Assembly: GCA_964505265.1 (NCBI GenBank)
Contig: CAZDGN010000005.1
Coordinates: 1 to 64,000 of the forward strand
DNA: 64,000 bases
DNA from: CAILUF01 sp964505265
GTDB lineage: Bacteria > Pseudomonadota > Alphaproteobacteria > Rickettsiales > UBA1997
Reading direction: 5' to 3'
The translations under genes and the position numbers were made by a program. Below are positions 25,717-35,356 of this stretch, piece by piece. Numbering within the stretch: position 1 is the first letter of the stretch; the number at the start of each line of letters is the position of its first letter. The notes beneath the pieces were generated by a model. The model was not told where the DNA came from. It searched no databases and worked only from the letters and a program-made list of their open reading frames with translations.

Positions 25717-27111
25717 TTAATTGTTATAGTTGTTAAAATAATTATCAATTGCCGTAGCCAAAGTTTGTGCGACATGGCGACGATAAGTAGCGCTGTTTAG
25801 CATTTTCTCTTCTCTTTTATTTGATAAATAGCCAAGCTCAATCAATACCGAAGCCATATCAGGCGCAGTAAGAACCATAAATCCAGCAAAACGATGGCTA
25901 TTTTGTAAAATTTCTATTTCGGCTTTTTTAACTTCACGAATAATATATTTTGCCAATCGAGCTGAGCTATTTTTTGACTCTCTTTGTGCGAGGTCAATTA
26001 GGGTTTTAGTAATTTCTTTACTAGCACCAGAAAAATCAATTCCATTTATAATGTCAGCCTGATTTTCTTTTTGAGCCAAAAGCTCTGCTTGCTTATCCGA
26101 AGAATTTTCCGACAAGGTATAAATCGAAAACCCCGAAATATTTGGGTCAGAGATTGAATTGGCATGAAGTGAAATAAAAAGGTCGGCTTTTTTTCTGCGA
26201 GATTTAGCAACTCTTTTGTCAAGCGGAATAAAAAAATCCTCATCCCGAGTTAAGTAAACCTTATATTTTTTTTCATTCATAAGATTTTTTGCTAATTCCT
26301 TAGCATAAGAAAGGGTAATATTTTTTTCTTTGGTTCTGGCATAATTACCAATGGTTCCAGGGTCTTTTCCGCCATGACCTGCATCAATTATAATAACTGG
26401 TTTACGCTTGGTTGAAGTAGTCGGGTTAGATAAAACCGCAGTTGGTTTATTAATATTTTCATCAACTTTATTTTTGTTACGAATTTTATATTTTACCATC
26501 GAATGTTCACTTTTTTTTACAATTACATCATCTGGTTTTTCCTCGACAAATTTCACTTGATTCTCAACTTTATTTACAACAGATTTTGGCTTTGTATTTT
26601 CATTTTTAATCTCTGGTTTTTTTTCAATAACAGGCTTGGGAGAATCGGGGAGTTTTTCCGTAATTTTTTCTGGAGTTTTAGAAGGATTTTTTGGGGCAAT
26701 TTTGCATTGTAAAATAAATTTTTTATAATCAAATCCACTTTTTTCAATGATAAATTTTTCACCCATATAAAAATTTAAAAAAACTGAATTATTTTTAACC
26801 TCAAATTCAATTTTATCCATAAAATCAGGAATTTTTTTAGGATTTTTATAGTTTTTTAAATCAGCATTTTGGATTTCTACAACCAAACGATCTGGCTTTG
26901 ATAAGCTAAATATTTTATATTCGGCAACGCCTGATAATTCTACCTCAATTTGATTATTTGAGGAAAAAAATAAATTTTTTACACTTATAATTTCAGAATT
27001 ATCATTGCTAGTTTTGGCATATAAAAAATTGGATGAAAGAAAAAAAATCAAAAACCAAGGCAATGAAAAAAATTTTATAATTGATTTAGAAGATTTTCTT
27101 AAATTTAGCAT
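25717..27111 (-). CDS. amiC: N-acetylmuramoyl-L-alanine amidase (AmiC type)
   Basis: A periplasmic zinc amidase that cuts the stem peptide from glycan strands during daughter-cell separation. The 464-residue protein has a signal/anchor segment at about 13-32, an AMIN-like beta domain (about 40-150), a Lys/Pro/Glu-rich linker, and an Amidase_3 domain from about 237 to the end. Zinc ligands are in IIDAGHGGKDPGTIG, the Glu of RTKEKNITLSYA, and SLHANSISDPN. The catalytic Glu is in VLIELGYLSNKREE. All key residues are present. The divergent glmS shares a 168-base AT-rich gap. Confidence 0.92.
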   Translation of the reverse strand: MLNLRKSSKSIIKFFSLPWFLIFFLSSNFLYAKTSNDNSEIISVKNLFFSSNNQIEVELSGVAEYKIFSLSKPDRLVVEIQNADLKNYKNPKKIPDFMDKIEFEVKNNSVFLNFYMGEKFIIEKSGFDYKKFILQCKIAPKNPSKTPEKITEKLPDSPKPVIEKKPEIKNENTKPKSVVNKVENQVKFVEEKPDDVIVKKSEHSMVKYKIRNKNKVDENINKPTAVLSNPTTSTKRKPVIIIDAGHGGKDPGTIGNYARTKEKNITLSYAKELAKNLMNEKKYKVYLTRDEDFFIPLDKRVAKSRRKKADLFISLHANSISDPNISGFSIYTLSENSSDKQAELLAQKENQADIINGIDFSGASKEITKTLIDLAQRESKNSSARLAKYIIREVKKAEIEILQNSHRFAGFMVLTAPDMASVLIELGYLSNKREEKMLNSATYRRHVAQTLATAIDNYFNNYNN

Positions 27112-27279
27112 TAGTTTTTTTAGTAATATTTTTAAAGTATTTTTTAATTAATAACAATCTAAAAGTAAATTTTTATTTGAAAATTTCCAATTATTACTTA
27201 ATTTTACAATTAATTACTATTTACATAAATAAATATAAAAAATATAATTCCAAACAATAATAAATTTAAATATAATTTT

Positions 27280-29121
27280 ATGTGTGGAATTATCGGCGTT
27301 ATTGGTTCTAGCAATGCAAAAGATATTATTTTATCTGGCCTAAAAAAACTTGAATATCGAGGATATGATTCTTCTGGAATTGCTTTTTATGAAGATAAAA
27401 AATTCACCATCATCAAAGAAGAAGGTAAAATTGTAAAATTAGAAAATTCACTCAAAAAACGCCCAATCAATAGCTCGATGGCAATTGGTCATACACGCTG
27501 GGCAACACATGGTGTTCCAAGCAAAGAAAATGCTCACCCCCATGCTTCATCAAAAGTTGTAGTCGTGCATAATGGCATAATTGAAAATTATCAAGATTTA
27601 AAATATAACCTAACCAAAGATGGCATAAAATTCATTAGCCAAACCGATACCGAAGTTTTACCGCATTTAATTGAACAAAATTACATTCAACAAAATGATA
27701 TTTTGAAAGCTTTAATTGCCACTAGCAAAGAATTAACTGGAACCTATGCAATTGCGGTGATGTTTAAAGATCGCGATGATGTAATCGGAGTTGCTAAAAA
27801 AGGATCACCGATTGTTATTGGCATTGGTGATAACGAAAATTATATTGCTTCGGATTTTTATGGACTTGCTGACATTACTAATCAAATTATTTTTCTTGAC
27901 GATAATGAATTTGCATTGATTCACAAAAATCAAATTCAGATATTTGATGTTAATGGCAATGAAGTCAAAAAAATTGCCAAAATTATTGAAACTCAAAAAA
28001 ATCGTATTAGCAAAAATGGCTATGATCATTTTATGCTCAAGGAAATTCATGAACAACCTTTAGTTCTTGAAGAAACTATTCAAACCTATCTTGATTTAGC
28101 AAATAACAAAATTAATTTACCTAATTTTAATTTTGATTTATGCGCTATAAATAAAATCACTATTATTGCCTGCGGAACTTCTTATTTTGCTGGGATGATT
28201 GCTAAATATTTAATCGAACAAATTGCTTCGGTTGAAGTTGAGGTTGATATTGCTTCAGAGTTTCGTTATCGTCAAACTCCATTTCGCGAAAATAATTTGA
28301 TGATTTTTGTTTCACAATCTGGAGAAACCGCCGATACCTTAGCTTCGTTAAAATATGCCAAGGCACATAATCAAAAAATTTTGTCGATTGTTAATGTTGC
28401 TCATAGCTCAATGGCTCAATTATCAGATGCCGTAATTAGAACATTAGCTGGTCCTGAAATTGGTGTTGCCTCAACCAAAGCCTATACTGCTCAAATCGCA
28501 GTTTTGGCAATTTTTACCATTCATTTAGCTAGACTCAAAAATAAAATTGACGAACAAAAGCAGTCAATTTATTTACAAGAAATCACTCGAGCTTCATCAA
28601 AAATGAATCAAATGTTTGATGTTAATGAAATTCGCAATATAAAAAAAATTGCTTCAAAACTTACTAACACTAAACAGCTGTTATATATTGGTCGCTCTAT
28701 TTCATTTGTAACCGCTTTAGAATCAGCACTAAAATTTCGTGAACTTACTTATATCAATGCTCAAGGTATTTCAGCAGGCGAACTAAAACATGGCACCATT
28801 GCCGTAATCGATAAAAAAATGCCGGTCATCGTGATTGGTGTTCGCAATAAAGATAATGATATATTTGATAAAACCATTTCTAATGCCCAAGAGGTCAATG
28901 CTAGAGGCGGTAAAATTATTTTTGTAAGCGACAAAAAGGGGATAAATATTTTTGGAAAATTAGCAAAATATAAAATCGAAATTCCTGAAATTTCTGGCTC
29001 AATTCAAGAAGCTTTATTGCCAATTATTCCTTTACAATTATTGTCATATTATGTTGCTCATTTTAAAGGCAATGATGTTGATCAGCCTAGAAATCTAGCC
29101 AAATCGGTCACGGTTGAATAA
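27280..29121 (+). CDS. glmS: Glutamine--fructose-6-phosphate aminotransferase (isomerizing)
   Basis: Makes glucosamine-6-phosphate, the entry to UDP-GlcNAc for wall and LPS. The 613-residue protein starts MCGIIGVIG with the Cys2 nucleophile of the glutamine amidotransferase domain. LEYRGYDSSGIAF, GHTRWATHGVPSKENAHPH and HNGIIENY follow. Two SIS sugar-isomerase domains have ACGTSYFAGMIAKYLIE, SQSGETADTLASLKYAK, GPEIGVASTKAYTAQIA, and LKFRELTYINAQGISAGELK. The C-terminus RNLAKSVTVE is the invariant GlmS end. No ribozyme-like leader is visible upstream, which is as expected outside Gram-positives. Confidence 0.97.
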   Translation: MCGIIGVIGSSNAKDIILSGLKKLEYRGYDSSGIAFYEDKKFTIIKEEGKIVKLENSLKKRPINSSMAIGHTRWATHGVPSKENAHPHASSKVVVVHNGIIENYQDLKYNLTKDGIKFISQTDTEVLPHLIEQNYIQQNDILKALIATSKELTGTYAIAVMFKDRDDVIGVAKKGSPIVIGIGDNENYIASDFYGLADITNQIIFLDDNEFALIHKNQIQIFDVNGNEVKKIAKIIETQKNRISKNGYDHFMLKEIHEQPLVLEETIQTYLDLANNKINLPNFNFDLCAINKITIIACGTSYFAGMIAKYLIEQIASVEVEVDIASEFRYRQTPFRENNLMIFVSQSGETADTLASLKYAKAHNQKILSIVNVAHSSMAQLSDAVIRTLAGPEIGVASTKAYTAQIAVLAIFTIHLARLKNKIDEQKQSIYLQEITRASSKMNQMFDVNEIRNIKKIASKLTNTKQLLYIGRSISFVTALESALKFRELTYINAQGISAGELKHGTIAVIDKKMPVIVIGVRNKDNDIFDKTISNAQEVNARGGKIIFVSDKKGINIFGKLAKYKIEIPEISGSIQEALLPIIPLQLLSYYVAHFKGNDVDQPRNLAKSVTVE

Positions 29122-29187
29122 AGGATTGGTTTTTTGCGTTAAATTTTTTATCTCATTAAAAATCTTAAGAATTAAAAGCCTAAATCA

Positions 29188-31110
29188 TTAGGATTTGCCA
29201 TTTCTTTCCATTGCTTTTTTATGTTTTTTCTGGAGTTCTTCAGCCCTAGGACCAAAATAGGCAATTCCAATTTCACAATCAATATTTTGACCTCTGGGTT
29301 TACGAACCACATGACTGGGTTTTTGTTCCACATTTTTATTTTGAGGACTCCAAGAATTAGCCCTAGATATTTGTTTTTTAGATGGCTCAAAAGTTGGAGC
29401 ATCGCTTTGATTGGAGAGAGATTCAAAAAATTTTACTATATCTTGGACTTTATTAAAACCTGAAGTAATAGGGCTATTTGATTCTTGATTTGATTCAGGT
29501 AATTGGATTTTTGGTAATTCGGGCAACTTAATTCCCTTCAATTCTTCACTTAGCCCCAATAAATAATTCTTAGCCTTATCTATAGATAAAAGGATGTTTT
29601 GCCAATGATCTTCATTTGAAGTTTGAGATTGAGATGAGCTTTTAGCGAAGCTATCTTTGCTAGTTAAATTTTCTGATAAATAACGCGTATGAATAGCTTG
29701 GTAGGCTATAAATATTTTATCACTATAAATTCTTTCATGCTCTTCTGAATTATAATAATTATACGATGATGAACCAAGACCATTTAAATAATCATCCACT
29801 ACCTTTTTTTCATATTGTCTTGCACCTTTATAAGAAATTTTAAAATCACCCCTTCGAAAAGAATCGAAAGTCTCTCTAAGCTCATTTTCAGTAATTCCGT
29901 TATAATTGCCATCTGAATTTAATAAGTTAAAATTTTTTTTAAATTCATTAAATAAACGACATTCCCTTATAGCTAAAAAAAGCGGATCTTTATCATCGAC
30001 TAAACAATTTTGGTGTTTTAAAAATTTTTCAAATTCAACCTCATTAATTTTATTATTATCTTCTTGTAAAGAATCATTTTTGGTTTTAAATTTTTGATAT
30101 TGTTTTAAATTAAATAATTCAAAGTTACTTTTCAAAGATTTATCATCTAATATTGTATGATTATAACTATTGCAAAATCCTTCGTAATATTGTTTAAAGA
30201 CTTCAAAATCATTTAAATTTTCTGGTTTTTTTTGGATACGATTAGATCTATTTGGAGGAGCGGATCCTTGAGTTGGTGGTTTTGGTGGATTTCGAAGAGG
30301 TCCAGTACCATTTAAGCTTCTTGCCCTTTCTGCAGCTGCCCTTTGCTCAGCCTCTTTTCTTGCCTTTGCTTCCGCCTCTTTTTTTGCCCTTGCTTCAGCT
30401 TCTCTTCTTGCCCTTGCTTCGGCTTCCTTTCTTTCCCTTTCTGTAGCTTCTTTTCTTGCTCTTTCTTCGGCTTCTCTTCTTGCCTTTGCTTCCGCCTCTC
30501 TTCTTGCTTTTTCTTCAGCCTCTCTTCTTGCCCTTTCTGTAGCTTCTATTCTTGCCCTTTCTGTAGCTTCTCTTCTTGCCCTTGCTTCAGCTTCCTTTCT
30601 TTCAGCCTCTCTTCTTACAGCTTCTGTTGCCCTTGCTTCGGCTTCTTTTTTTGCCCTTGCTTCAGCTTCTCTTCTTGCTTGTGCCAAGGGGTTATTTGTT
30701 TCACTATCACTTCCTCCTTCAGCGATTTTTTTTCTTTCTTCTATTCTAAGAGCTTCAAGCCTCTCTTGGTATTCTCTATATTTTTTTTCTTTATTTTCTT
30801 TTTCTTTATTTTTATTTTTTATTATAGCATCTATTTTAGAATCATCTGGCGTGACTTCATCAATCAATTTAACAAAATTTAATCGGTCATTATTATTTTG
30901 GATTTTATCCCAAATTTCCAGTAAAGTTTTAAAAACATGGGTTTTGTAAGTATCACCTCCATTTTTATCTGGAGAAAATAAAACAAACTCTTTAGCTAAT
31001 TTAGTTTTTGTAGGAGGAAAACCATCGCTTGATATTATAAATTGTTTGAATTTTTCTAACTCAGGTTGTCGAAGTAATTTTAGTTTATTTATTATTTCCT
31101 GAGTTGACAT
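29188..31110 (-). CDS. Large coiled-coil/ER-K helix protein of unknown function
   Basis: A 640-residue protein of unknown function. Start is the ATG at 31110; a TTG one codon upstream is less likely. The N-terminal ~110 residues are mixed helical (EIINKLKLLRQPELEKFKQF). Residues about 140-264 are an almost uninterrupted Arg/Glu/Ala/Lys helix made of ARREAEARAKKEAE-like units, typical of a single alpha-helix or coiled coil. A Pro/Asn-rich hinge (RNPPKPPTQGSAPPN) follows, then a ~300-residue polar C-terminal region with LLNSDGNYNGITENEL, which looks like an EF-hand-type loop. It has no signal peptide or membrane helix. It lies 8 bases downstream of tkt. It may be a secreted or structural protein, but nothing here proves that. 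Confidence 0.65.
   Translation of the reverse strand: MSTQEIINKLKLLRQPELEKFKQFIISSDGFPPTKTKLAKEFVLFSPDKNGGDTYKTHVFKTLLEIWDKIQNNNDRLNFVKLIDEVTPDDSKIDAIIKNKNKEKENKEKKYREYQERLEALRIEERKKIAEGGSDSETNNPLAQARREAEARAKKEAEARATEAVRREAERKEAEARARREATERARIEATERARREAEEKARREAEAKARREAEERARKEATERERKEAEARARREAEARAKKEAEAKARKEAEQRAAAERARSLNGTGPLRNPPKPPTQGSAPPNRSNRIQKKPENLNDFEVFKQYYEGFCNSYNHTILDDKSLKSNFELFNLKQYQKFKTKNDSLQEDNNKINEVEFEKFLKHQNCLVDDKDPLFLAIRECRLFNEFKKNFNLLNSDGNYNGITENELRETFDSFRRGDFKISYKGARQYEKKVVDDYLNGLGSSSYNYYNSEEHERIYSDKIFIAYQAIHTRYLSENLTSKDSFAKSSSQSQTSNEDHWQNILLSIDKAKNYLLGLSEELKGIKLPELPKIQLPESNQESNSPITSGFNKVQDIVKFFESLSNQSDAPTFEPSKKQISRANSWSPQNKNVEQKPSHVVRKPRGQNIDCEIGIAYFGPRAEELQKKHKKAMERNGKS
30320..30690 (-). 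repeat. Degenerate in-frame repeat tract coding the ER/K helix
   Basis: Short units coding for A-R-R-E-A-E / A-K-K-E-A-E blocks recur in tandem inside the coiled-coil gene. The periodicity follows codon triplets and keeps the frame, so it is a protein-coding repeat that can expand or contract without a frameshift. Confidence 0.8.
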
Positions 31111-31121
31111 CAAATTTTAGA

Positions 31122-33104
31122 TTAAATTTTAGATAAAATTTTATCGACAATTTTTTCTGGAGTTATGCCAAAATGATTATATAAATCCTGGGCTTTGGCA
31201 CTTGCTCCAAAACTATTCATACCAACAAAAATACCATCACTACCAATAATTTCGTGCCAGCCAAATTTTACTCCTGCCTCAATAGCACAATAAATAATTT
31301 TTGAAGCAAAATTTTTGCCTAAAATTTGGTTTTGATATTGAATATCTTGCTTTAAAAATAGCTCCAAACATGGCACCGATATTACTTTGGTTTCAATATT
31401 TTTTTCAACCAAAATATTTTTGGCCAAAACCGCCAACTCAACTTCCGAGCCACTTGCAAGCAAAATAACTTTCGAAGCAACATTGGGATTTTGATTAGCG
31501 GAAATTTCATAGGCACCACGATTAAAATCACGAGTAGATTTTTCTTGATGCGGTAAATTTTGTCGAGATAAAATTAAAGCTGAAGGAGTTTGCTTTGAAG
31601 ATAGTGCCATTTTGTAGCAAGCAATAGTTTCTTCAATATCACACGGACGAAACACATTAAGATTAGGTATTGACCTAAGCATTGCCAAATGCTCAATGGG
31701 CTGATGAGTTGGACCATCTTCACCAAGTCCGATTGAATCGTGTGTAAAGACATAAATAATTTGTTGCTTCATCAAGGCAGAAAGGCGAATGGCTGGCTTT
31801 AAATAATCACTAAAAACCAAAAAAGTGCCACCATAAGGAATAAAATTGCCATGTAAAGCAATACCGTTCATAATGGCTCCCATCGCATGTTCACGCACAC
31901 CATAATGCAAATAATTGCCAGCAAAATTTTGTGCAGTGATAGCTTGGCTTGTGGCAGTTTTAGTTAAAACCGATTCAGTTAAATCAGCAGAACCACCAAT
32001 TAAAAAACCCAACTCTTTATTGATTAAATCGAGAACTTGTTGCGAAGATTTACGAGTTGCCTGATTTGCCTTGGTTGACAATAAATTATTTTCAATTTTA
32101 GCAAAAATTTGTTCGAGATTTTGCAAATAATTTTTTTGATGCAAATTGTTGAATTGCGTTTTCAAATCTAAACTTAAATTATTCAAATTAGATTGCGACT
32201 GCTCAAAATCGGCTATACACCTTGTTGCAGACTGTTTCCAAAATTGCAAAATATCCGCAGGAATTTCAAAAGCTGGATGATTCCAACCTAAATTTTCACG
32301 AGTTTTTTGGGTTTCATCTTTACCAAGTGGCGAACCATGACAATGTTGCGAGCCCGCTTTTGAAGGGGACCCATAACCTATGGTGGTTTTACAATCAATC
32401 AAAATTGGCTTACGAGAATTTTGTGCTTTATTAAAACCATTACGAATTTCATCAAAATTATGACCATCAATAGCGATCACTTCAAAACCAAGAGCCTGAA
32501 ATCTAAGATGCATATTTTCAGATGTAGCAATATTGGTGTTGCCATCAATTGAAATTGAGTTATTATCCCAAATCACTATTAAATTATTTAATTGCAAATG
32601 ACCTGCAATCGACAAGGCTTCTTGCGAAATTCCTTCCATCAAACATCCATCACCAACCAAAGCATAAATTTTATGATTATAGATTTTTTCACCAAATCTA
32701 GCTTTCAACATTTTTTCAGAAATTGCCATTCCAACGGCATTGGCTATGCCCTGTCCAAGTGGACCAGTAGTGGTTTCGATACCATCTAATTCGCCAAATT
32801 CAGGATGTCCTGCACATTTAGAGTGAAGTTGACGAAAATTTTTGATGTCGTCTAAATTTATATCTTCATAACCGGTTAAAAAAAGCAAAGCATATAATAG
32901 CATTGAGCCATGACCTGCTGATAAAATAAAACGATCACGATCATGCCATTTTGGTTGTTTTGGATTAAATTTTAAAAACTCAGTAAAAAGAATAGTGGCA
33001 ACATCAGCCATTCCCATTGGCATTCCAGGATGACCTGAATTGGCTTTATCAACGGCATCAATCGCCAAAAAACGCAGGGCATTTGCAAGATTTTCTTTAT
33101 TCAT
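31122..33104 (-). CDS. tkt: Transketolase
   Basis: A thiamine-diphosphate enzyme of the non-oxidative pentose phosphate pathway, 660 residues, normal length. N-terminal blocks are AIDAVDKANSGHPGMPMGMA, RDRFILSAGHGSMLLYALL, ETTTGPLGQGIANAVGMA, and the ThDP/Mg2+ motif VGDGCLMEGISQEAL with WDNNSISIDG. The pyrimidine-binding domain has GVREHAMGAIMNGIALHG with the catalytic Glu, HDSIGLGEDGPTHQPIEHLA and FRPCDIEET. The gene would supply ribose and erythrose-4-phosphate, the latter consistent with the shikimate enzymes in the window. It is divergent from pssA across a 132-base gap. Confidence 0.97.
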   Translation of the reverse strand: MNKENLANALRFLAIDAVDKANSGHPGMPMGMADVATILFTEFLKFNPKQPKWHDRDRFILSAGHGSMLLYALLFLTGYEDINLDDIKNFRQLHSKCAGHPEFGELDGIETTTGPLGQGIANAVGMAISEKMLKARFGEKIYNHKIYALVGDGCLMEGISQEALSIAGHLQLNNLIVIWDNNSISIDGNTNIATSENMHLRFQALGFEVIAIDGHNFDEIRNGFNKAQNSRKPILIDCKTTIGYGSPSKAGSQHCHGSPLGKDETQKTRENLGWNHPAFEIPADILQFWKQSATRCIADFEQSQSNLNNLSLDLKTQFNNLHQKNYLQNLEQIFAKIENNLLSTKANQATRKSSQQVLDLINKELGFLIGGSADLTESVLTKTATSQAITAQNFAGNYLHYGVREHAMGAIMNGIALHGNFIPYGGTFLVFSDYLKPAIRLSALMKQQIIYVFTHDSIGLGEDGPTHQPIEHLAMLRSIPNLNVFRPCDIEETIACYKMALSSKQTPSALILSRQNLPHQEKSTRDFNRGAYEISANQNPNVASKVILLASGSEVELAVLAKNILVEKNIETKVISVPCLELFLKQDIQYQNQILGKNFASKIIYCAIEAGVKFGWHEIIGSDGIFVGMNSFGASAKAQDLYNHFGITPEKIVDKILSKI

Positions 33105-33236
33105 TTTTAAAAAAATTTATTAGTTTTTTTATAGATTTGTTCAAAAAAAATTTTAACTTATAAAATTTAATTTGCATATAATTATTTTTTTGGTAAATTA
33201 ACTTTATATTCAAAGATTTAATTAATAAATTTTCTA

Positions 33237-34016
33237 ATGAAATCCTTACTTCACAAAATACGCAATAATAACGATGGATTTTATTCATCATTTCGCTTAC
33301 TACCAAATATTGTAACTTTTACGAGTCTATGTCTCACTCTAACTGCAATAAGATTTTCTATTGCTGGTGAATATTTTTTTGCAACATCCTTACTAATTTT
33401 TGCCGGCTTTTTAGATGGGATGGATGGCAGGCTCGCCAGATTTTTAAATGCTTCAAATGATTTTGGAGCGCAACTTGATTCCTTGGTTGATTTCGTCAAT
33501 TTTGGAATAGTTCCTGGATTTATTATTTATTTTTGGGTGAATAGCTATGGAGAAATTTTTGGTTTAGATTGGGCGATGGTTTTAATATTTGCCATTTGTG
33601 CTGCAATTCGCTTGGCTCGCTTTAATGTTGATTTGACCGATAAAACCATAGACCCGATTATTCAAAAATATTTCTTTAAAGGCATACCTTCCCCGGTTGG
33701 AGCAGCACTAACAATGCTTCCAATGGTTTTATTCTATGAATTTGGCGAAGGTTTTTATTGCAATCAAATTTTAGTAATTTTTTATGTAATTTTGTTGGCG
33801 ATTTTAATGGCAAGTAAAATTCCAACAATTTCCATCAAAAAAATTCCGATAAAAAACAATAAGATTTTTTTAACATCTTTAATTTTGGGATCAATCATAT
33901 TTGGCATTATTTTTCGACCATGGCTAACACTTGCAATCATTGGTATCACCTATACTTGCTCAATTCCATTTACCATTTATTATTACCAAAAAATTTCCAA
34001 AAAAAACCAAAAATAA
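33237..34016 (+). CDS. pssA: CDP-diacylglycerol--serine O-phosphatidyltransferase
   Basis: A membrane enzyme that makes phosphatidylserine, the precursor of phosphatidylethanolamine. The 259-residue protein has the CDP-alcohol phosphotransferase motif in GFLDGMDGRLARFLNASNDF plus GAQLDSLVDF, i.e. DG-x2-AR-x8-G-x3-D-x3-D with all acidic residues present. LLPNIVTFTSLCLTLTAIRF is the usual first helix of the type II (integral membrane) PssA. Several further hydrophobic helices follow. psd, its usual partner, is not adjacent. aroQ follows 1 base after the stop. Confidence 0.93.
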   Translation: MKSLLHKIRNNNDGFYSSFRLLPNIVTFTSLCLTLTAIRFSIAGEYFFATSLLIFAGFLDGMDGRLARFLNASNDFGAQLDSLVDFVNFGIVPGFIIYFWVNSYGEIFGLDWAMVLIFAICAAIRLARFNVDLTDKTIDPIIQKYFFKGIPSPVGAALTMLPMVLFYEFGEGFYCNQILVIFYVILLAILMASKIPTISIKKIPIKNNKIFLTSLILGSIIFGIIFRPWLTLAIIGITYTCSIPFTIYYYQKISKKNQK

Positions 34017-34017
34017 T

Positions 34018-34452
34018 ATGAAAAAAGTCTTAATTATAAATGGACCAAATCTAAATTTACTTCACCTTCGAGATAAAGGTATTTACGGCGATTTGCGTCT
34101 AGATAAAATTGCTTCCGACTGTGAAGAGGTAGCCAAGCAAATTGATTTACAAGTCAATTTTATTCAATCAAATCACGAAGGAGAAATTGTTGAAGCAATT
34201 CAAAATGCCATCGAAAATTTTGATGGAATCGTCATTAATGCAGGAGCTTACACACACACTTCAATCGCCATTCGCGATGCTTTAGAAATTTTTAAAGGAC
34301 CAAAAATTGAACTTCATATTTCAAATATTTACCAACGCGAAGAATTTCGCCAAATTTCGGTTTTAAGCCAAGTAGTAAATGGAGTTATATGTGGACTTGG
34401 CTGCCACGGCTATACGCTAGCTTTACTTGCAATAGATAAAATTATTAATTAG
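34018..34452 (+). CDS. aroQ: 3-dehydroquinate dehydratase, type II
   Basis: Converts 3-dehydroquinate to 3-dehydroshikimate. The ATG at 34018 gives a 144-residue protein of normal type II length. The family begins exactly here with KKVLIINGPNLNLL, and upstream in-frame sequence belongs to pssA. Active-site features are LRDKGIYGD with the catalytic Tyr on the flexible lid, NHEGEIVEAI, INAGAYTHTSIAIRDAL and IELHISNIYQREEFR with the catalytic His. The C-terminus GVICGLGCHGYTLAL is typical. With aroA this argues for a working shikimate pathway, although the other aro genes are outside the window. Confidence 0.95.
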   Translation: MKKVLIINGPNLNLLHLRDKGIYGDLRLDKIASDCEEVAKQIDLQVNFIQSNHEGEIVEAIQNAIENFDGIVINAGAYTHTSIAIRDALEIFKGPKIELHISNIYQREEFRQISVLSQVVNGVICGLGCHGYTLALLAIDKIIN

Positions 34453-34454
34453 TT

Positions 34455-35171
34455 ATGCAACCACTAAACATAATTGAAATTTCTAAAGAATTTCAAAACA
34501 AAAAAGTATTAAATAAGGTTAATTTTGAGGTTCAAAAAAATCAAATTTTTGGATTTATTGGTTTAAATGGTCAGGGCAAAACCACCCTCATCAAAATCAT
34601 TCTGGATTTACTTGATCAAGATCATGGTGAAGTAGAAATTTTTGGAGTTTCTCGAGTTTTACCAGAAGCCCGCAAAAAATTATGCTATTTACCCGAAAAA
34701 TTTCTCCCCTCTCTCAGTCAAACCGGCTTTGATTTTCTTAGATTCACCTTGGGTTTCTATAATTTAAAACTCGACGAAATTGAGGCTTTTGAGATATCTA
34801 AAAATTTAGATTTAAATTATGAATATTTGTCGCAAAAAATTTCTAAATTTTCCAAGGGTATGACCCAAAAGTTAGGGCTAATGGCGGTGTTTTTATCAAA
34901 TGCCGATTTAATTATTCTTGATGAACCAATGTCGGGACTTGACCCGCAAGCAAGAATTGCCTTAAAAAACGAGCTTATTAAATATAAAAATAAAGGAAAA
35001 ACTATTTTCTTTAGTTCGCATATCTTATCGGATATGGACGAAATTTGTGACAATATTGCAGTTTTGCATAATTCCGAACTTCGCTATTTAGGGTCTCCAC
35101 AAGGATTAAAAGACAAGCATAAGCTAACCAGCCTAGACTCTGCCTTTCTTCAAGAAATTAATTTTAAATAA
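34455..35171 (+). CDS. ABC transporter ATP-binding protein
   Basis: A 238-residue ATPase of an ABC transporter. Walker A is GFIGLNGQGKTTLIKII, the Q-loop region is KKLCYLPEKFLPSLSQ, the signature is KISKFSKGMTQKLGL (SKGM in place of SGGQ, common in the NatA/CcmA-like group), and Walker B with the D-loop is ADLIILDEPMSGLDP. The switch His is in IFFSSHILSDMDE. No permease gene is adjacent: upstream is aroQ and downstream is folD after 185 bases. The substrate is therefore unknown, and the permease must be elsewhere. Confidence 0.9.
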   Translation: MQPLNIIEISKEFQNKKVLNKVNFEVQKNQIFGFIGLNGQGKTTLIKIILDLLDQDHGEVEIFGVSRVLPEARKKLCYLPEKFLPSLSQTGFDFLRFTLGFYNLKLDEIEAFEISKNLDLNYEYLSQKISKFSKGMTQKLGLMAVFLSNADLIILDEPMSGLDPQARIALKNELIKYKNKGKTIFFSSHILSDMDEICDNIAVLHNSELRYLGSPQGLKDKHKLTSLDSAFLQEINFK

Positions 35172-35356
35172 AAAAAAAATTTAATTTATATTTTGCCTTA
35201 TTATTTCACTGGTTTTATAATATTTTTCAATATTTATAAATTTTATAAAAAAAATTAAATTAACTCTTGATTTAATTAAAAAAAATAAAATCATAATAAT
35301 TATAAAATTTTTTATAATTTTTAAAATCCTAAAAGTTATTTTTAATAATTTATTCA

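Noticed and set aside
30320..30690. Tandem short repeats that could suggest a CRISPR array or minisatellite
   Set aside because: There are no regular spacers, the period follows codons, and the frame of a long protein is kept throughout.
30343..30882. A long plus-strand frame rich in Cys, Phe and Ser opposite the coiled-coil gene
   Set aside because: It is the complement of the ARREAE-type repeats: GCC/CTT/TCT codons on the reverse side produce Cys/Phe/Ser/Leu. The minus-strand protein explains the sequence better.
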